Positions 1 through 6,543 are shown, counted from the stretch's first letter. The stretch: DNA of 7,255 nt from Hadesarchaea archaeon (GCA_003661465.1 QMWE01000047.1:1-7255), one strand, 5' to 3'. A program made the numbers and translations. Notes: generated from the letters alone by a model not told the origin.

Positions 1-395
1 ACAAATCGAAGGATGTAGGCGAAATCGAAGTTTTTAAAGAGTACGAAGAGGGACTGAAGGATATCGAAGGTTTTTCTCACCTTATAATCTTGTACGTGTT
101 CCACAGATCAATCGAACGCTCTGTGAAAAAGAAGCATTATTTGGAGTCGATGGGGCTCCTGGTGAAACCTTACCTGGATGGTGTCCCGCGCGGGCTTTTC
201 GCCACGAGATCCCCAAACAGGCCGAACCCGATAGGGCTCACGATCGTCAGATTGCTGAAACGTGAGTGGAACATCCTCCGGGTGAAAGGTGTCGATATGC
301 TCGACGGAACCCCTCTGCTGGACATCAAGCCATATGTTCCAAAATTTGACTGGAAAGACAACGTTAAAATTGGCTGGCTGGAAGGGAAGGTATAG
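1..395 (+). CDS. trmO: TrmO (TsaA-like) tRNA methyltransferase, 3' part
   Basis: Cut by the left window edge. The open frame (codons from base 3) gives 130 residues ending at TAG 393-395. In characterised TrmO proteins the activity is SAM-dependent N6-methylation of threonylcarbamoyl-adenosine at position 37 of ANN-decoding tRNAs; the exact substrate here is inferred. The decisive motif is ATRSPNRPNPIGLT, the family signature that forms the SAM and active-site region. It is preceded by a typical GEIEVFKEYEEGLKDIEGF segment and followed by the expected DGTPLLDIKPYVP motif. The visible part accounts for most of a short archaeal family member, so only the first 15-25 residues are probably missing. 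A TTG at 90 is an internal leucine codon, since the upstream frame encodes conserved family sequence. The gene converges on the flavoprotein gene with 10 bp between the two stop codons. Identification is firm; the complete start is not visible. Confidence 0.93.
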   Translation, partial: KSKDVGEIEVFKEYEEGLKDIEGFSHLIILYVFHRSIERSVKKKHYLESMGLLVKPYLDGVPRGLFATRSPNRPNPIGLTIVRLLKREWNILRVKGVDMLDGTPLLDIKPYVPKFDWKDNVKIGWLEGKV

Positions 396-405
396 GCTAC
401 ACGAA

Positions 406-1752
406 TTATCGACTTTTTGCCGCATTTTGTGCAGCTAAAACCAGAGGATACATGGTAGGGGGTGGTGTGAGGTAAGGGTGTGTAGCCATCTGAAATGTTT
501 CTAGTTCTGTTATCGTGAATCTCTTTTGTATCGCGATTCCGATCGTATTAATTAGTTCTCCGCATGACATTCCTCCAGCAACTTGCCCTCCCAGCAGAGC
601 CTGACTCTCTTTTGAAAATACCAATTTTATCAATACCTTCTGCGCACCAGGCAATTTGGATGGATGTTTGTCTACCACCTCGGCCTTTCCAGAGATTACA
701 TCGAAACCTTCCCGTTTTGCCGTGTTTTCGGTCATCCCGGCAGATCCCAACACGAGCCCCCCGACATAGGTTGAGAAAATACCGATCGTCCCCTTGTTCT
801 CCCGCAGTACCTTCAACTGGTAAAGATTGGCCCCAGCGACACGTGCCTCTGCGGTGGCGATGGAGGCCAGCAGTATAGGAGCGTCCTTTCGGGTGAAAAA
901 TTCCCTCTTACCAGCACAATCGCCAATTGCGAAGATATCAGGGTCGGTGGTCCTCATATATTCATCCACCCATATACCCTTTCCTCTACCGAGTTCGAGG
1001 CCAGCGTCCGTAGCCAACTTGGTATTTGGCTTGGCCCCTATCCCCAAGATCACGCGATCGATATCCATTTCATCACCATTCGAAAGACGTGCCTTCTGGA
1101 CTTTTTCATCACCGAGAATTTCCTCAACTCGGGTGTTTGTCAGTATCCTCACTCCTTGGGAGCGCAATTTTTCCTCCACCAGCTTCGAAAATTCGGGATC
1201 GAAGGAATTGGCCAGAAGGTGGGGAAGCATCTCTACTACCACTACTTCGAGACCTTTTATTCTAGAAAGTTCATCTGCAAATTCGACCCCGATGAACCCT
1301 CCACCGAGTACCAAAATCTTTCTACATTTTTTTATGTCCTCAACCATTTTTGTGAGGTAACCGAGATCTTTTTTTATGGGATATACTCCCTTTTTCTCTA
1401 TGCCTGAGACTGGCGGAAGAATAGGGGTTGAACCAAGTGCCAAAACCAACTTTTCATAGTGATAATCATTCCCACTTTCGGTGTGAACAGTTTTGGTCTT
1501 GCGATCGATCCTCACGGCACGTTCCACCACAAGGTCTACACCCTGTTTTTCAAGAGAAGAGTAACTGGCGGCATTTTGTTCCGGCTTTTCCAAGCTTGAT
1601 ATCATATACGGAATGCCGCATGGAATAACACCCTGCTCCACATCCCTCATCAGGAGAATTTTCTTTTCTGGGTAATTCCACCTCGCTGTGAGGGCACAAA
1701 CGATTCCAGCTGGACCCCCGCCTATGATCAGAACATCTGTGTTTCTCTTCAT
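406..1752 (-). CDS. FAD-dependent pyridine nucleotide-disulfide oxidoreductase, CoA-disulfide reductase/NADH oxidase type
   Basis: 448 residues, full length for this family of cytoplasmic flavoproteins. Seen: N-terminal FAD-binding dinucleotide fold with GGGPAG at residues 11-16; a single redox cysteine, Cys45, in CGIPY, the arrangement of CoA-disulfide reductases and NADH oxidases rather than the CxxxxC of glutathione or lipoamide reductases; an NAD(P)-binding fold with GGGFIGVE at 150-157; the second FAD motif FAIGD at 274-278; and a C-terminal dimerisation domain from about 325, with an HPYLTPPPTMYP segment near the end. Family members reduce CoA disulfide, polysulfide or CoA persulfides, or O2, with NAD(P)H; which applies here cannot be read from sequence. 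No rhodanese domain is fused. The ATG at 1752 has a ribosome binding site GAGAGGG (1758-1764) 5 nt upstream. It is the last gene of a three-gene unit, 40 bp after the thiamine-binding protein gene. Confident on family, open on substrate. Confidence 0.92.
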   Translation of the reverse strand: MKRNTDVLIIGGGPAGIVCALTARWNYPEKKILLMRDVEQGVIPCGIPYMISSLEKPEQNAASYSSLEKQGVDLVVERAVRIDRKTKTVHTESGNDYHYEKLVLALGSTPILPPVSGIEKKGVYPIKKDLGYLTKMVEDIKKCRKILVLGGGFIGVEFADELSRIKGLEVVVVEMLPHLLANSFDPEFSKLVEEKLRSQGVRILTNTRVEEILGDEKVQKARLSNGDEMDIDRVILGIGAKPNTKLATDAGLELGRGKGIWVDEYMRTTDPDIFAIGDCAGKREFFTRKDAPILLASIATAEARVAGANLYQLKVLRENKGTIGIFSTYVGGLVLGSAGMTENTAKREGFDVISGKAEVVDKHPSKLPGAQKVLIKLVFSKESQALLGGQVAGGMSCGELINTIGIAIQKRFTITELETFQMATHPYLTPPPTMYPLVLAAQNAAKSR

Positions 1753-1792
1753 TGTAACCCTCTCTTCTCTTCATGATCCTTTTTAAAATTTT

Positions 1793-2104
1793 TTATTCGC
1801 TGCCAGTCTGAATTTTTTCTTGTAGAGATCTAACTTTGCTTCCCATCGTCAGCTGTTTATCTCGCCGATCATCGATTTTAATGGTCGTTACTACCCTGAG
1901 AACTTCGTTGAAGACAGACTCATGCATCCTTCGGGCTATACTCAAAAGCTTTTCGAGGTCACCCTCCACGATGGTCCCCATAGGTGTGAGCTGATATTTG
2001 ACATCTTTCTCATTTTTCAGCACGTCCAAAGCTTTTGCGACATGCTTGCTCACCGAAGGTGTTTTTGTCCCCAAAGGGATTACGCTTATCTCCATTACCG
2101 CCAT
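1793..2104 (-). CDS. MTH1187-family thiamine-binding protein (Thiamine_BP/DUF77)
   Basis: 103 residues, the usual size of this single-domain ferredoxin-fold family, whose members form dimers or tetramers and bind thiamine or related pyrimidine ligands. Seen: the N-terminal EISVIPLGT strand-turn (5-13), SVSKHVAKALDVL helix (17-29), the hallmark PMGTIVEGD (41-49) and the IKIDDRRDK strand (75-83). The ATG at 2104 puts the E-I-S-V strand three residues into the protein as in relatives; no convincing ribosome binding site precedes it, and an in-frame ATG four codons in (2095) is a possible alternative. It lies 24 bp downstream of the permease stop and 40 bp before the flavoprotein start, so it is probably translated from the same transcript. 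The presence of a small vitamin- or ligand-binding protein beside a permease suggests ligand sensing or buffering, but this is inference. The tail after residue 98 (TGSE) is not diagnostic. Confidence 0.9.
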   Translation of the reverse strand: MAVMEISVIPLGTKTPSVSKHVAKALDVLKNEKDVKYQLTPMGTIVEGDLEKLLSIARRMHESVFNEVLRVVTTIKIDDRRDKQLTMGSKVRSLQEKIQTGSE

Positions 2105-2128
2105 ATTCTCGATATTGAATCTGGTATT

Positions 2129-2875
2129 TTACATTATTAATGTCTTGTAGAGGACGATAGCAGCGAGAGCCATGACCACCACAGCTAGACTAGCCTCCAA
2201 CCATCTTGGCTTTGTCCTCATCGAGATCAAACTCCCAATCCTCACTCCCAAGAGGGAGCCAGCAAGAACGAGCACAGCCGGCAGCCATAGGATATCCCCT
2301 CTGCCATAGTAGACGAGTAAACCGGCGCTGGCCGTAAAGACCGTCGAGAAGAGAGAAGTAGCAATCGCCCTGCGGATGTTCAATCCCATCGTTTTCAAAA
2401 AAGATGGAAAAAGGGATCCACCACTTCCCCCCCTCATACCTGTGAGCAAGTTGAGGAAAAACGTTCCAACCGTGATATTCATCGGGTTTGGATTTACCTT
2501 TCTGGCAATTCGAGGAGCAAGCTTTTCGAGATAAATTCCAATAACTGTCACCGCTGAGATCATCACAAAAAGAACTGCCAGCCACAGGGGTGAGATCGTT
2601 CCAACGAAAAACGCTCCTACCACAGAGCCCCCCACACCGCCGAGTATCACATACTTTGCTACATGTCTGTCCAGGTTATCCCTGTGGCTTATGGCTCCCA
2701 CCATAGAGGAGAACGGAATGATCAATAAATTTATTCCGTACGCGCTAACGAGCGGTAACCCCACAAGATGGAGAAGTGGGATTCTCACAGAGCCTCCACC
2801 GATCCCAAATATTCCACTCATGAGGCCGGCGAGCATCCCAATCCCAAAATAGATGATTATAACATCTGCTCCCAT
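2129..2875 (-). CDS. TauE/SafE-family membrane permease
   Basis: 248 residues with about eight hydrophobic segments (approximately 4-22, 36-60, 74-93, 97-116, 132-147, 169-190, 194-215, 227-246), matching TauE/SafE (DUF81) inner-membrane exporters. The family has two homologous halves, and both signatures are visible: GIFGIGGGSVRIPLL at 21-35 and GMRGGSGGSLFPSFL at 146-160. Characterised relatives export sulfite, sulfoacetate or other small anions; the substrate here is unknown. The ATG at 2875 is preceded by GGAGGG (2883-2888) with 7 nt spacing. It is the first gene of a unit with a thiamine-binding protein and a CoA-disulfide-reductase-like flavoprotein, which leaves room for a sulfur-compound role (inference). 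A TATA-like box at 2925-2934 is well placed for a promoter. It is transcribed divergently from the zinc-ribbon gene. Confidence 0.93.
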   Translation of the reverse strand: MGADVIIIYFGIGMLAGLMSGIFGIGGGSVRIPLLHLVGLPLVSAYGINLLIIPFSSMVGAISHRDNLDRHVAKYVILGGVGGSVVGAFFVGTISPLWLAVLFVMISAVTVIGIYLEKLAPRIARKVNPNPMNITVGTFFLNLLTGMRGGSGGSLFPSFLKTMGLNIRRAIATSLFSTVFTASAGLLVYYGRGDILWLPAVLVLAGSLLGVRIGSLISMRTKPRWLEASLAVVVMALAAIVLYKTLIM

Positions 2876-2924
2876 TCCTCAACCCTCCACACTCAGGATA
2901 ACATGACAAGTTGTCTCCAACGGT

Positions 2925-2934
2925 CTATAATAAG
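2925..2934 (-). promoter_or_regulatory. Putative TATA box for the permease operon
   Basis: On the minus strand the sequence reads CTTATTATAG. If it is an archaeal TATA box, transcription would begin about 25 bp downstream, near 2905, giving a leader of roughly 30 nt that contains the GGAGGG ribosome binding site at 2883-2888. No properly spaced bacterial -35/-10 pair fits better. This rests on base composition and spacing only. Confidence 0.45.
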
Positions 2935-2999
2935 TAATGTCCAAATACTTTTTCCCCTAAATTGTCTTGGATTGTCCCACGAGAAGCAGATGCGAGTCG

Positions 3000-3029
3000 G
3001 TTTTCGATAGAAATTTATAGCACGAAAAC
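3000..3029. promoter_or_regulatory. Inverted repeat framing a TATA-like box (possible operator)
   Basis: GTTTTCG at 3000-3006 and CGAAAAC at 3023-3029 are perfect 7-bp inverted arms; allowing a G.T pair they extend to nine positions (2998-3006 with 3023-3031). The 16-bp centre holds the AAATTTATAG element (3011-3020) presumed to drive the zinc-ribbon gene. A dimeric regulator bound here would cover the TATA box, which would suit repression. Arms of this length can also arise by chance in AT-rich DNA. Confidence 0.35.
3011..3020 (+). promoter_or_regulatory. Putative TATA box for the zinc-ribbon gene
   Basis: AAATTTATAG lies about 25 bp before a predicted transcription start near 3040, which would leave a leader of about 15 nt holding the GAGGT ribosome binding site (3044-3048). 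The spacing is what an archaeal promoter would have. There is no independent support from sequence alone. Confidence 0.45.
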
Positions 3030-3054
3030 TGTTACACTTAGCCGAGGTCATGTC

Positions 3055-3279
3055 ATGCCGATGGGTGACGGAACTGGACCATACGGTAGAGGAGCAGGGA
3101 TGGGCAGGGGAATGGGCCACAGAGGCGGCAGAGGCAGAATGAGAGGAACAAGTTCTGGAGCAGGCCCTGGAGGAAACTGTGTGTGTCCCAACTGCGGGGC
3201 AAAAGTTGCTCATCGGATCGGAGTTCCTTGCTACACCGTAAGCTGTCCGAACTGTGGTACAAAAATGGTAAGAGGTTAA
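3055..3279 (+). CDS. Small Gly/Arg/Met-rich zinc-ribbon protein (GDGTGP type)
   Basis: 74 residues. The N-terminus starts MPMGDGTGPYGRG, a leader typical of small proteins found beside NifX and ferredoxin-MinD genes in anaerobes, and runs on as Gly/Arg/Met-rich low-complexity sequence to about residue 40, including GAGMGRGMG at 13-21. The C-terminal third is a zinc-ribbon-like module with CPNCG at 44-48 and again at 64-68, plus Cys42 and Cys59; the four knuckle cysteines 44, 47, 64 and 67 are the likely metal ligands. The open frame continues upstream to 2962, but the ATG at 3055 is chosen because GAGGT (3044-3048) sits 6 nt before it and because the family leader begins exactly there. It is convergent with the second MinD gene. 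Function is unknown; a metal-binding accessory to the NifX/MinD system is inferred from location and composition. Confidence 0.85.
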   Translation: MPMGDGTGPYGRGAGMGRGMGHRGGRGRMRGTSSGAGPGGNCVCPNCGAKVAHRIGVPCYTVSCPNCGTKMVRG

Positions 3280-3373
3280 CTGCCTATTGGTACTTTATCG
3301 TGTCCGCTGACCGTATGAGAGAACCAAAACCAAAGATATTCTTTTCCTCGTCTCCTCAAAATGGTATCAACTC
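3280..3373. other. Convergent intergenic region
   Basis: 94 bp between the stops of the zinc-ribbon gene (plus) and the second MinD gene (minus). On the plus strand there is a pyrimidine-rich run (about 3338-3356, with one TTTT), and on the minus strand a T/G-rich run, either of which could serve as a weak U-rich terminator. No stem-loop followed by a long T tract was found and no small gene is convincing. Confidence 0.4.
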
Positions 3374-4336
3374 TCATGGATTTTTGACTCCAGAATTGAT
3401 CGATGATGGATGACCTTTCCACTTATCGAGTATTTCTTTGACCCGGGAGACTATGGAAAGTAAGGAACGTGCGGCGGGGGAGTCTCTGGACATCTCCACC
3501 AACGGTCGTCCGGAAATATAGGAACGAAGCAGTTCTGTATCCATGGGTATCTCGGCAATCACATCTGTCCCAAATTCACGTGAGGTCTTTATTATGTCTC
3601 CCCTCAAACCGCCAGGTACATCGGCCTTGTTCAGGATCACCCCGACGGGCAAATCCAGCTCACGGGTAAGCTCCAAGATGAATCTCAGATCATGAGCTCC
3701 CAAAGGTGTGGGCTCAGTAACCGCCAGTGCAAAGTCTGAAACCCAGAGCGGCTGAGCTACTGTGTTATGTACTCCCGGCGCGGTATCGATTACTACTACA
3801 TCATACGTGCCCCTCTGTAGTTCATCAATTGCCCTAAGTATCGTGAGGCGGGCCATCACAGGGGACCTCGGCTCTCCAGGTTTTAGCTCCCCAACCACTA
3901 CCCGGATACCGCTGAAGTCTGAGATATAAATGGTCCCAACTTTTTTACCCCCCTCTCTGATCGCTCCATGGTCACATACTATCTGACATGCTCTACATCC
4001 AGAGCAAAGTTCCTCAAAGAGTTTTGGCACCTGTCCTACGAGTCCTATCAGAGCATGCTCAGAACATGATTCTACACATTTTCTACATCTGACACATTTT
4101 TCTTGATCGATGATTGGGAGAAAAGTGTTCACAGTCTCACCGGATCCTAGCTTCATCCCCAGCAACGAGGCACAGCTGGGTCCATCCACATCAGCGTCGA
4201 CCAACATAACTTTGAGACCACTGGAACTCAGTCCTGCCGCTAAATTCACAGCGATTGTACTTTTCCCCGTGCCACCTTTTCCACCGGTCACGGCGATGAT
4301 GGGTGTGTCTACGCTTTTTTTTCTGAGAGTTTTCAA
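3374..4336 (-). CDS. MinD-family P-loop ATPase with inserted ferredoxin domain (second paralogue)
   Basis: 320 residues, usual length for the family. Seen: deviant Walker A GGKGGTGKST at 18-27 with the MinD/ParA signature lysine Lys20; DADVDGP at 47-53; an inserted 2x[4Fe-4S] ferredoxin domain with Cys 81/84/87/91 and Cys 111/114/117/121; and the switch DTAPG at 184-188. The residues after the fourth cysteines are Ser92 and Asp122, where ferredoxins usually have Pro. After the switch the sequence is GVHNTV, not the GIGCPV of its neighbour. Such proteins are thought to load or transfer metal clusters in an ATP-dependent way, like Mrp/NBP35 and the paired ATPases of ORP-type loci. The start is TTG at 4336, overlapping the upstream gene's TGA by 4 nt (TTGA), with a strong ribosome binding site GGGGAGG at 4345-4351; an ATG is not available before the Walker A motif. 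Last gene of the minus-strand run. Confidence 0.93.
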   Translation of the reverse strand: MKTLRKKSVDTPIIAVTGGKGGTGKSTIAVNLAAGLSSSGLKVMLVDADVDGPSCASLLGMKLGSGETVNTFLPIIDQEKCVRCRKCVESCSEHALIGLVGQVPKLFEELCSGCRACQIVCDHGAIREGGKKVGTIYISDFSGIRVVVGELKPGEPRSPVMARLTILRAIDELQRGTYDVVVIDTAPGVHNTVAQPLWVSDFALAVTEPTPLGAHDLRFILELTRELDLPVGVILNKADVPGGLRGDIIKTSREFGTDVIAEIPMDTELLRSYISGRPLVEMSRDSPAARSLLSIVSRVKEILDKWKGHPSSINSGVKNP

Positions 4337-5229
4337 AGCACCAACCTCCCCACTCGTTCTGCTATTCTCACAAGAGATTTTGACGCTGCAGCATCTGAAT
4401 TAAACTCCACCACTGGAGTCATCTGCACAAGCGCCTGGACTACATTATAATCCACGGGGATCTCCCCCAAAATTTGAAATCCAAGTTCCTGTGTAACCCA
4501 ATCCTTGAGGATCGCTTCGAAATCCTTCGAATGTCCACACATATTGATTACCACGCCGGCCGGGATTCCAAAGTGTTTCACAACTCTGGAAAGTCGCTCG
4601 AGATTCCTCATCGCGGTGGGTGTGGGCTCGGTAACCGCTATCACGTAATCCGCGCCAGTGACCGAAGCTATGACCGGGCATCCGATGCCCGGAGCCGCGT
4701 CAATTATCAGGACATCACTTCCTCTATCCTGTGCTTTTCTCCGGGCGATATTCTTGATGCTTGCCACCAAATGTCCAGAGTTATGTTCCCCCAATCGCAA
4801 TTTTCCGGTCACGCATTCAAAGCCATACTTGGTCTCCTCGACCGTTATGGTGCCCGTAGGCGTTTTTTTCACCGCGATCGCACCTACGGGACAGACAAGT
4901 TTACAGGTGCCGCATCCTTCGCACATCATGGACACGGCCACCGCCTTTCCATCCTCTCCTTTCACCATGGCTCCAAATGGACATACCGAAAGGCACCTGC
5001 CACAACCTATGCATTTTTCGGGATCTACCTCTGCCTTTTTCGACGCCTCGACCTCAGTGGAGAAAAGCGTCTTTCCACCTCCAAGTGCCAGCAGAAGATC
5101 CGGCGCATCCACATCTGCGTCAGCGGTGAAGACCTTCACACCGTGGGTGGCAAAAAACACCGCGAGTGACGAAGCTACAGTAGTTTTCCCCACACCGCCC
5201 TTTCCACTACATACAACCAGCTCACGCAT
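4333..5229 (-). CDS. MinD-family P-loop ATPase with inserted ferredoxin domain (first paralogue)
   Basis: 298 residues. Seen: SGKGGVGKTT at 8-17 (signature Lys10), DADVDAPD at 37-44, two complete CxxCxxCxxxCP motifs (Cys 73/76/79/83 and 103/106/109/113) of a canonical 2x[4Fe-4S] ferredoxin insert, and DAAPGIGCPV at 177-186, where Cys184 is a further conserved cysteine typical of one branch of this family. The protein is cytosolic and probably acts as a homo- or heterodimer with the next gene's product, coupling ATP binding to cluster or electron transfer (inference from family). The open frame extends to a TTG at 5295, but the ATG at 5229 is preferred: it has GGGAGGT at 5236-5242 with 6 nt spacing and puts the Walker A loop at the usual distance from the N-terminus. 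It overlaps the downstream paralogue by 4 nt, so translation is likely coupled. An 80-bp gap separates it from the two-domain NifX gene. Confidence 0.94.
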   Translation of the reverse strand: MRELVVCSGKGGVGKTTVASSLAVFFATHGVKVFTADADVDAPDLLLALGGGKTLFSTEVEASKKAEVDPEKCIGCGRCLSVCPFGAMVKGEDGKAVAVSMMCEGCGTCKLVCPVGAIAVKKTPTGTITVEETKYGFECVTGKLRLGEHNSGHLVASIKNIARRKAQDRGSDVLIIDAAPGIGCPVIASVTGADYVIAVTEPTPTAMRNLERLSRVVKHFGIPAGVVINMCGHSKDFEAILKDWVTQELGFQILGEIPVDYNVVQALVQMTPVVEFNSDAAASKSLVRIAERVGRLVL

Positions 5230-5309
5230 CTTTATACCTCCCAAAAGGCAATATTTAGGTCCATCCAACCAACCTATTTCGCCAATGCGTACCAAAAATT
5301 GATTGAAAG

Positions 5310-6173
5310 TTATCCTCGGGAGACATTCAACAAATACTGTTCTACAGCATCTTTTACTTTCATCCCAGGGGGAACCATTATCATCTGAATACCAAGTTGG
5401 CCCGCTACAGCAGACACATTTGGACCGAATCTCCCGGCCAGAATATACCTCACGCCCTCATTGGCAAGCATCTGAACCACGGCGATTCCGACCCCACTAG
5501 GTGCGGAGACGTACTGGTTCGGAAGTATCCTTATATTTTTGATCTTTTTTCCATCGATCTCCAAAACCGTGAAGGTGGAACATCTCCCGAACATTGGAGA
5601 TACCAAATCCTCTGCCCCCCCAGGCCCTTGGCTCGCGACGCCGACCTTGAAGGCCCCCGTGGAGATCGAAGGTTTTGACATTTGCTGAGGTGGATATTGA
5701 ACTGTAGGGGGTACAAAAGGGTACGCTCCCATACCTCGACCCATTCCGCGACCCACACCCATTCCTGGAGCAAAAGGAGGAAACACGGGTGGAGGACTCC
5801 TAGCCGACTCCCTAGCTTCCTTGCAAGCATCTTCCAGCGACGCCAGTTTAGCTCTATTTTCAACCAACTCGTTTATCGCCTCTCTGACGGTCTTAGCCGA
5901 GGTCATGTAAACTGCCACTCCTTTTTGAGCAAAGAGTTGCATGGCCTTGGGACCCATTCCTTGAGCCAATATCGCGTCCACGCTCTTCGACGCTAGAATT
6001 TCTGCTGGTGTGGGTCCAAATCCAAGATGTGAACCCTGGTTCTCCACTGTACTCACATTCTCTATCTTGCCACTCCTGATCTCCACCACCGTAAATATTT
6101 CACATCGTCCGAAGTGTGGGGAAATCGTTGCATCTAGTCCCCCAGGTACATTTGACGGAATGGCAACTCTCAT
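5310..6173 (-). CDS. Tandem two-domain NifX/NifB-C-type (dinitrogenase cofactor biosynthesis fold) protein
   Basis: 287 residues holding two copies of a domain that is usually alone in 100-130 residue proteins. Domain 1 (about 1-110) starts MRVAIPSN with SPHFGRC ending at Cys24; domain 2 (about 174-287) starts FKVGVASQG with SPMFGRC ending at Cys198. Between them are a charged helix (about 105-125) and a flexible linker (126-167) rich in Pro, Gly and Met, containing GMGVGRGMGRGMG at 137-149. Relatives (NifX, NifY, the NifB C-terminus, ORP) carry or hold Mo- or Fe-containing clusters. The repeated FGRC cysteine may be a ligand in each half (inference). The ATG at 6173 is chosen over an upstream in-frame ATG at 6227 because GGAGGGGG (6178-6185) precedes it and domain homology starts there; the longer start would overlap the previous gene. 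It begins 16 bp after the single-domain paralogue. Fold is confident; the bound cofactor is not known. Confidence 0.9.
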   Translation of the reverse strand: MRVAIPSNVPGGLDATISPHFGRCEIFTVVEIRSGKIENVSTVENQGSHLGFGPTPAEILASKSVDAILAQGMGPKAMQLFAQKGVAVYMTSAKTVREAINELVENRAKLASLEDACKEARESARSPPPVFPPFAPGMGVGRGMGRGMGAYPFVPPTVQYPPQQMSKPSISTGAFKVGVASQGPGGAEDLVSPMFGRCSTFTVLEIDGKKIKNIRILPNQYVSAPSGVGIAVVQMLANEGVRYILAGRFGPNVSAVAGQLGIQMIMVPPGMKVKDAVEQYLLNVSRG

Positions 6174-6189
6174 GAAACCCCCTCCATCT

Positions 6190-6543
6190 TTATTTGACCT
6201 GCTTAATAATGGTATCCACAACATCACAAACGTTCATCTCTGGTTTCACTTTCACTATTCTGATATCCTTGTCCTTGAGAAGTGTGGATATTCCCACGCC
6301 GAACTCCGCTCCTGCTACCACCTTGACACGCTTATCGGAGAGCATCTTCACAACAATGGGTCCCACTCCAAATTCGTAGGGAGCTGCTGGGTTTTCTATA
6401 ACTTTCGTGTTTTTGATCACTCCATCTTCAACAGTAACCAAGGTGAAGGTAGGGGCCCGGCCAAAGACCTCCGAAACTTCATCCTTCAAGCCTTTTGACC
6501 CCTTCGTGGCTATAGCTATCGTGATCTTACTCAAAATGGTCAC
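6190..6543 (-). CDS. Single-domain NifX-like (dinitrogenase cofactor biosynthesis fold) protein
   Basis: 117 residues, one RNase-H-like NifX domain of typical length. Seen: the first strand ITIAIATKG (7-15), the loop EVFGRAPTFTLV (25-36) that matches SPxFGRCxxFTV of its two-domain neighbour, then VIENP and a glycine-rich GVGPIVVKML segment, as in the family. The cysteine present after FGR in both neighbouring domains is alanine here; the only cysteine is in MNVCDVV near the C-terminus. It may therefore be a structural partner or bind its ligand differently (inference). The GTG start at 6543 overlaps the preceding TGA (GTGA, 4 nt), which favours coupled translation; the upstream ribosome binding site is weak (GGGA at 4 nt). 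An in-frame TTG three codons on is an alternative start. It is third in the minus-strand run and is followed after 16 bp by the two-domain paralogue. Confidence 0.88.
   Translation of the reverse strand: MTILSKITIAIATKGSKGLKDEVSEVFGRAPTFTLVTVEDGVIKNTKVIENPAAPYEFGVGPIVVKMLSDKRVKVVAGAEFGVGISTLLKDKDIRIVKVKPEMNVCDVVDTIIKQVK

Noticed and set aside
827..1360. 177-codon plus-strand open frame opposite the flavoprotein gene
   Set aside because: Antisense shadow of conserved oxidoreductase sequence; Ser/Pro-rich translation without domain features.
1550..1774. Alternative minus-strand start ATG at 1774 preceded by AAAGGATC
   Set aside because: The frame is out of register with the oxidoreductase and encodes no recognisable sequence; the ATG at 1752 has its own ribosome binding site and the FAD motif follows.
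2962..3054. 31-residue N-terminal extension of the zinc-ribbon protein
   Set aside because: It would run through the putative TATA box, while the ATG at 3055 has a good ribosome binding site and begins the recognised MP-GDGTGP leader.
5230..5295. 22-residue N-terminal extension of the first MinD ATPase from a TTG at 5295
   Set aside because: The ATG at 5229 has a strong, well-spaced ribosome binding site and places the Walker A loop as in relatives; the extension has no family similarity.
4474..5302. Long plus-strand open frames (4474-5169 and 4658-5302) opposite the first MinD gene
   Set aside because: They are antisense to a gene with unmistakable Walker A and ferredoxin motifs, lack ribosome binding sites, and their translations show no recognisable domain.
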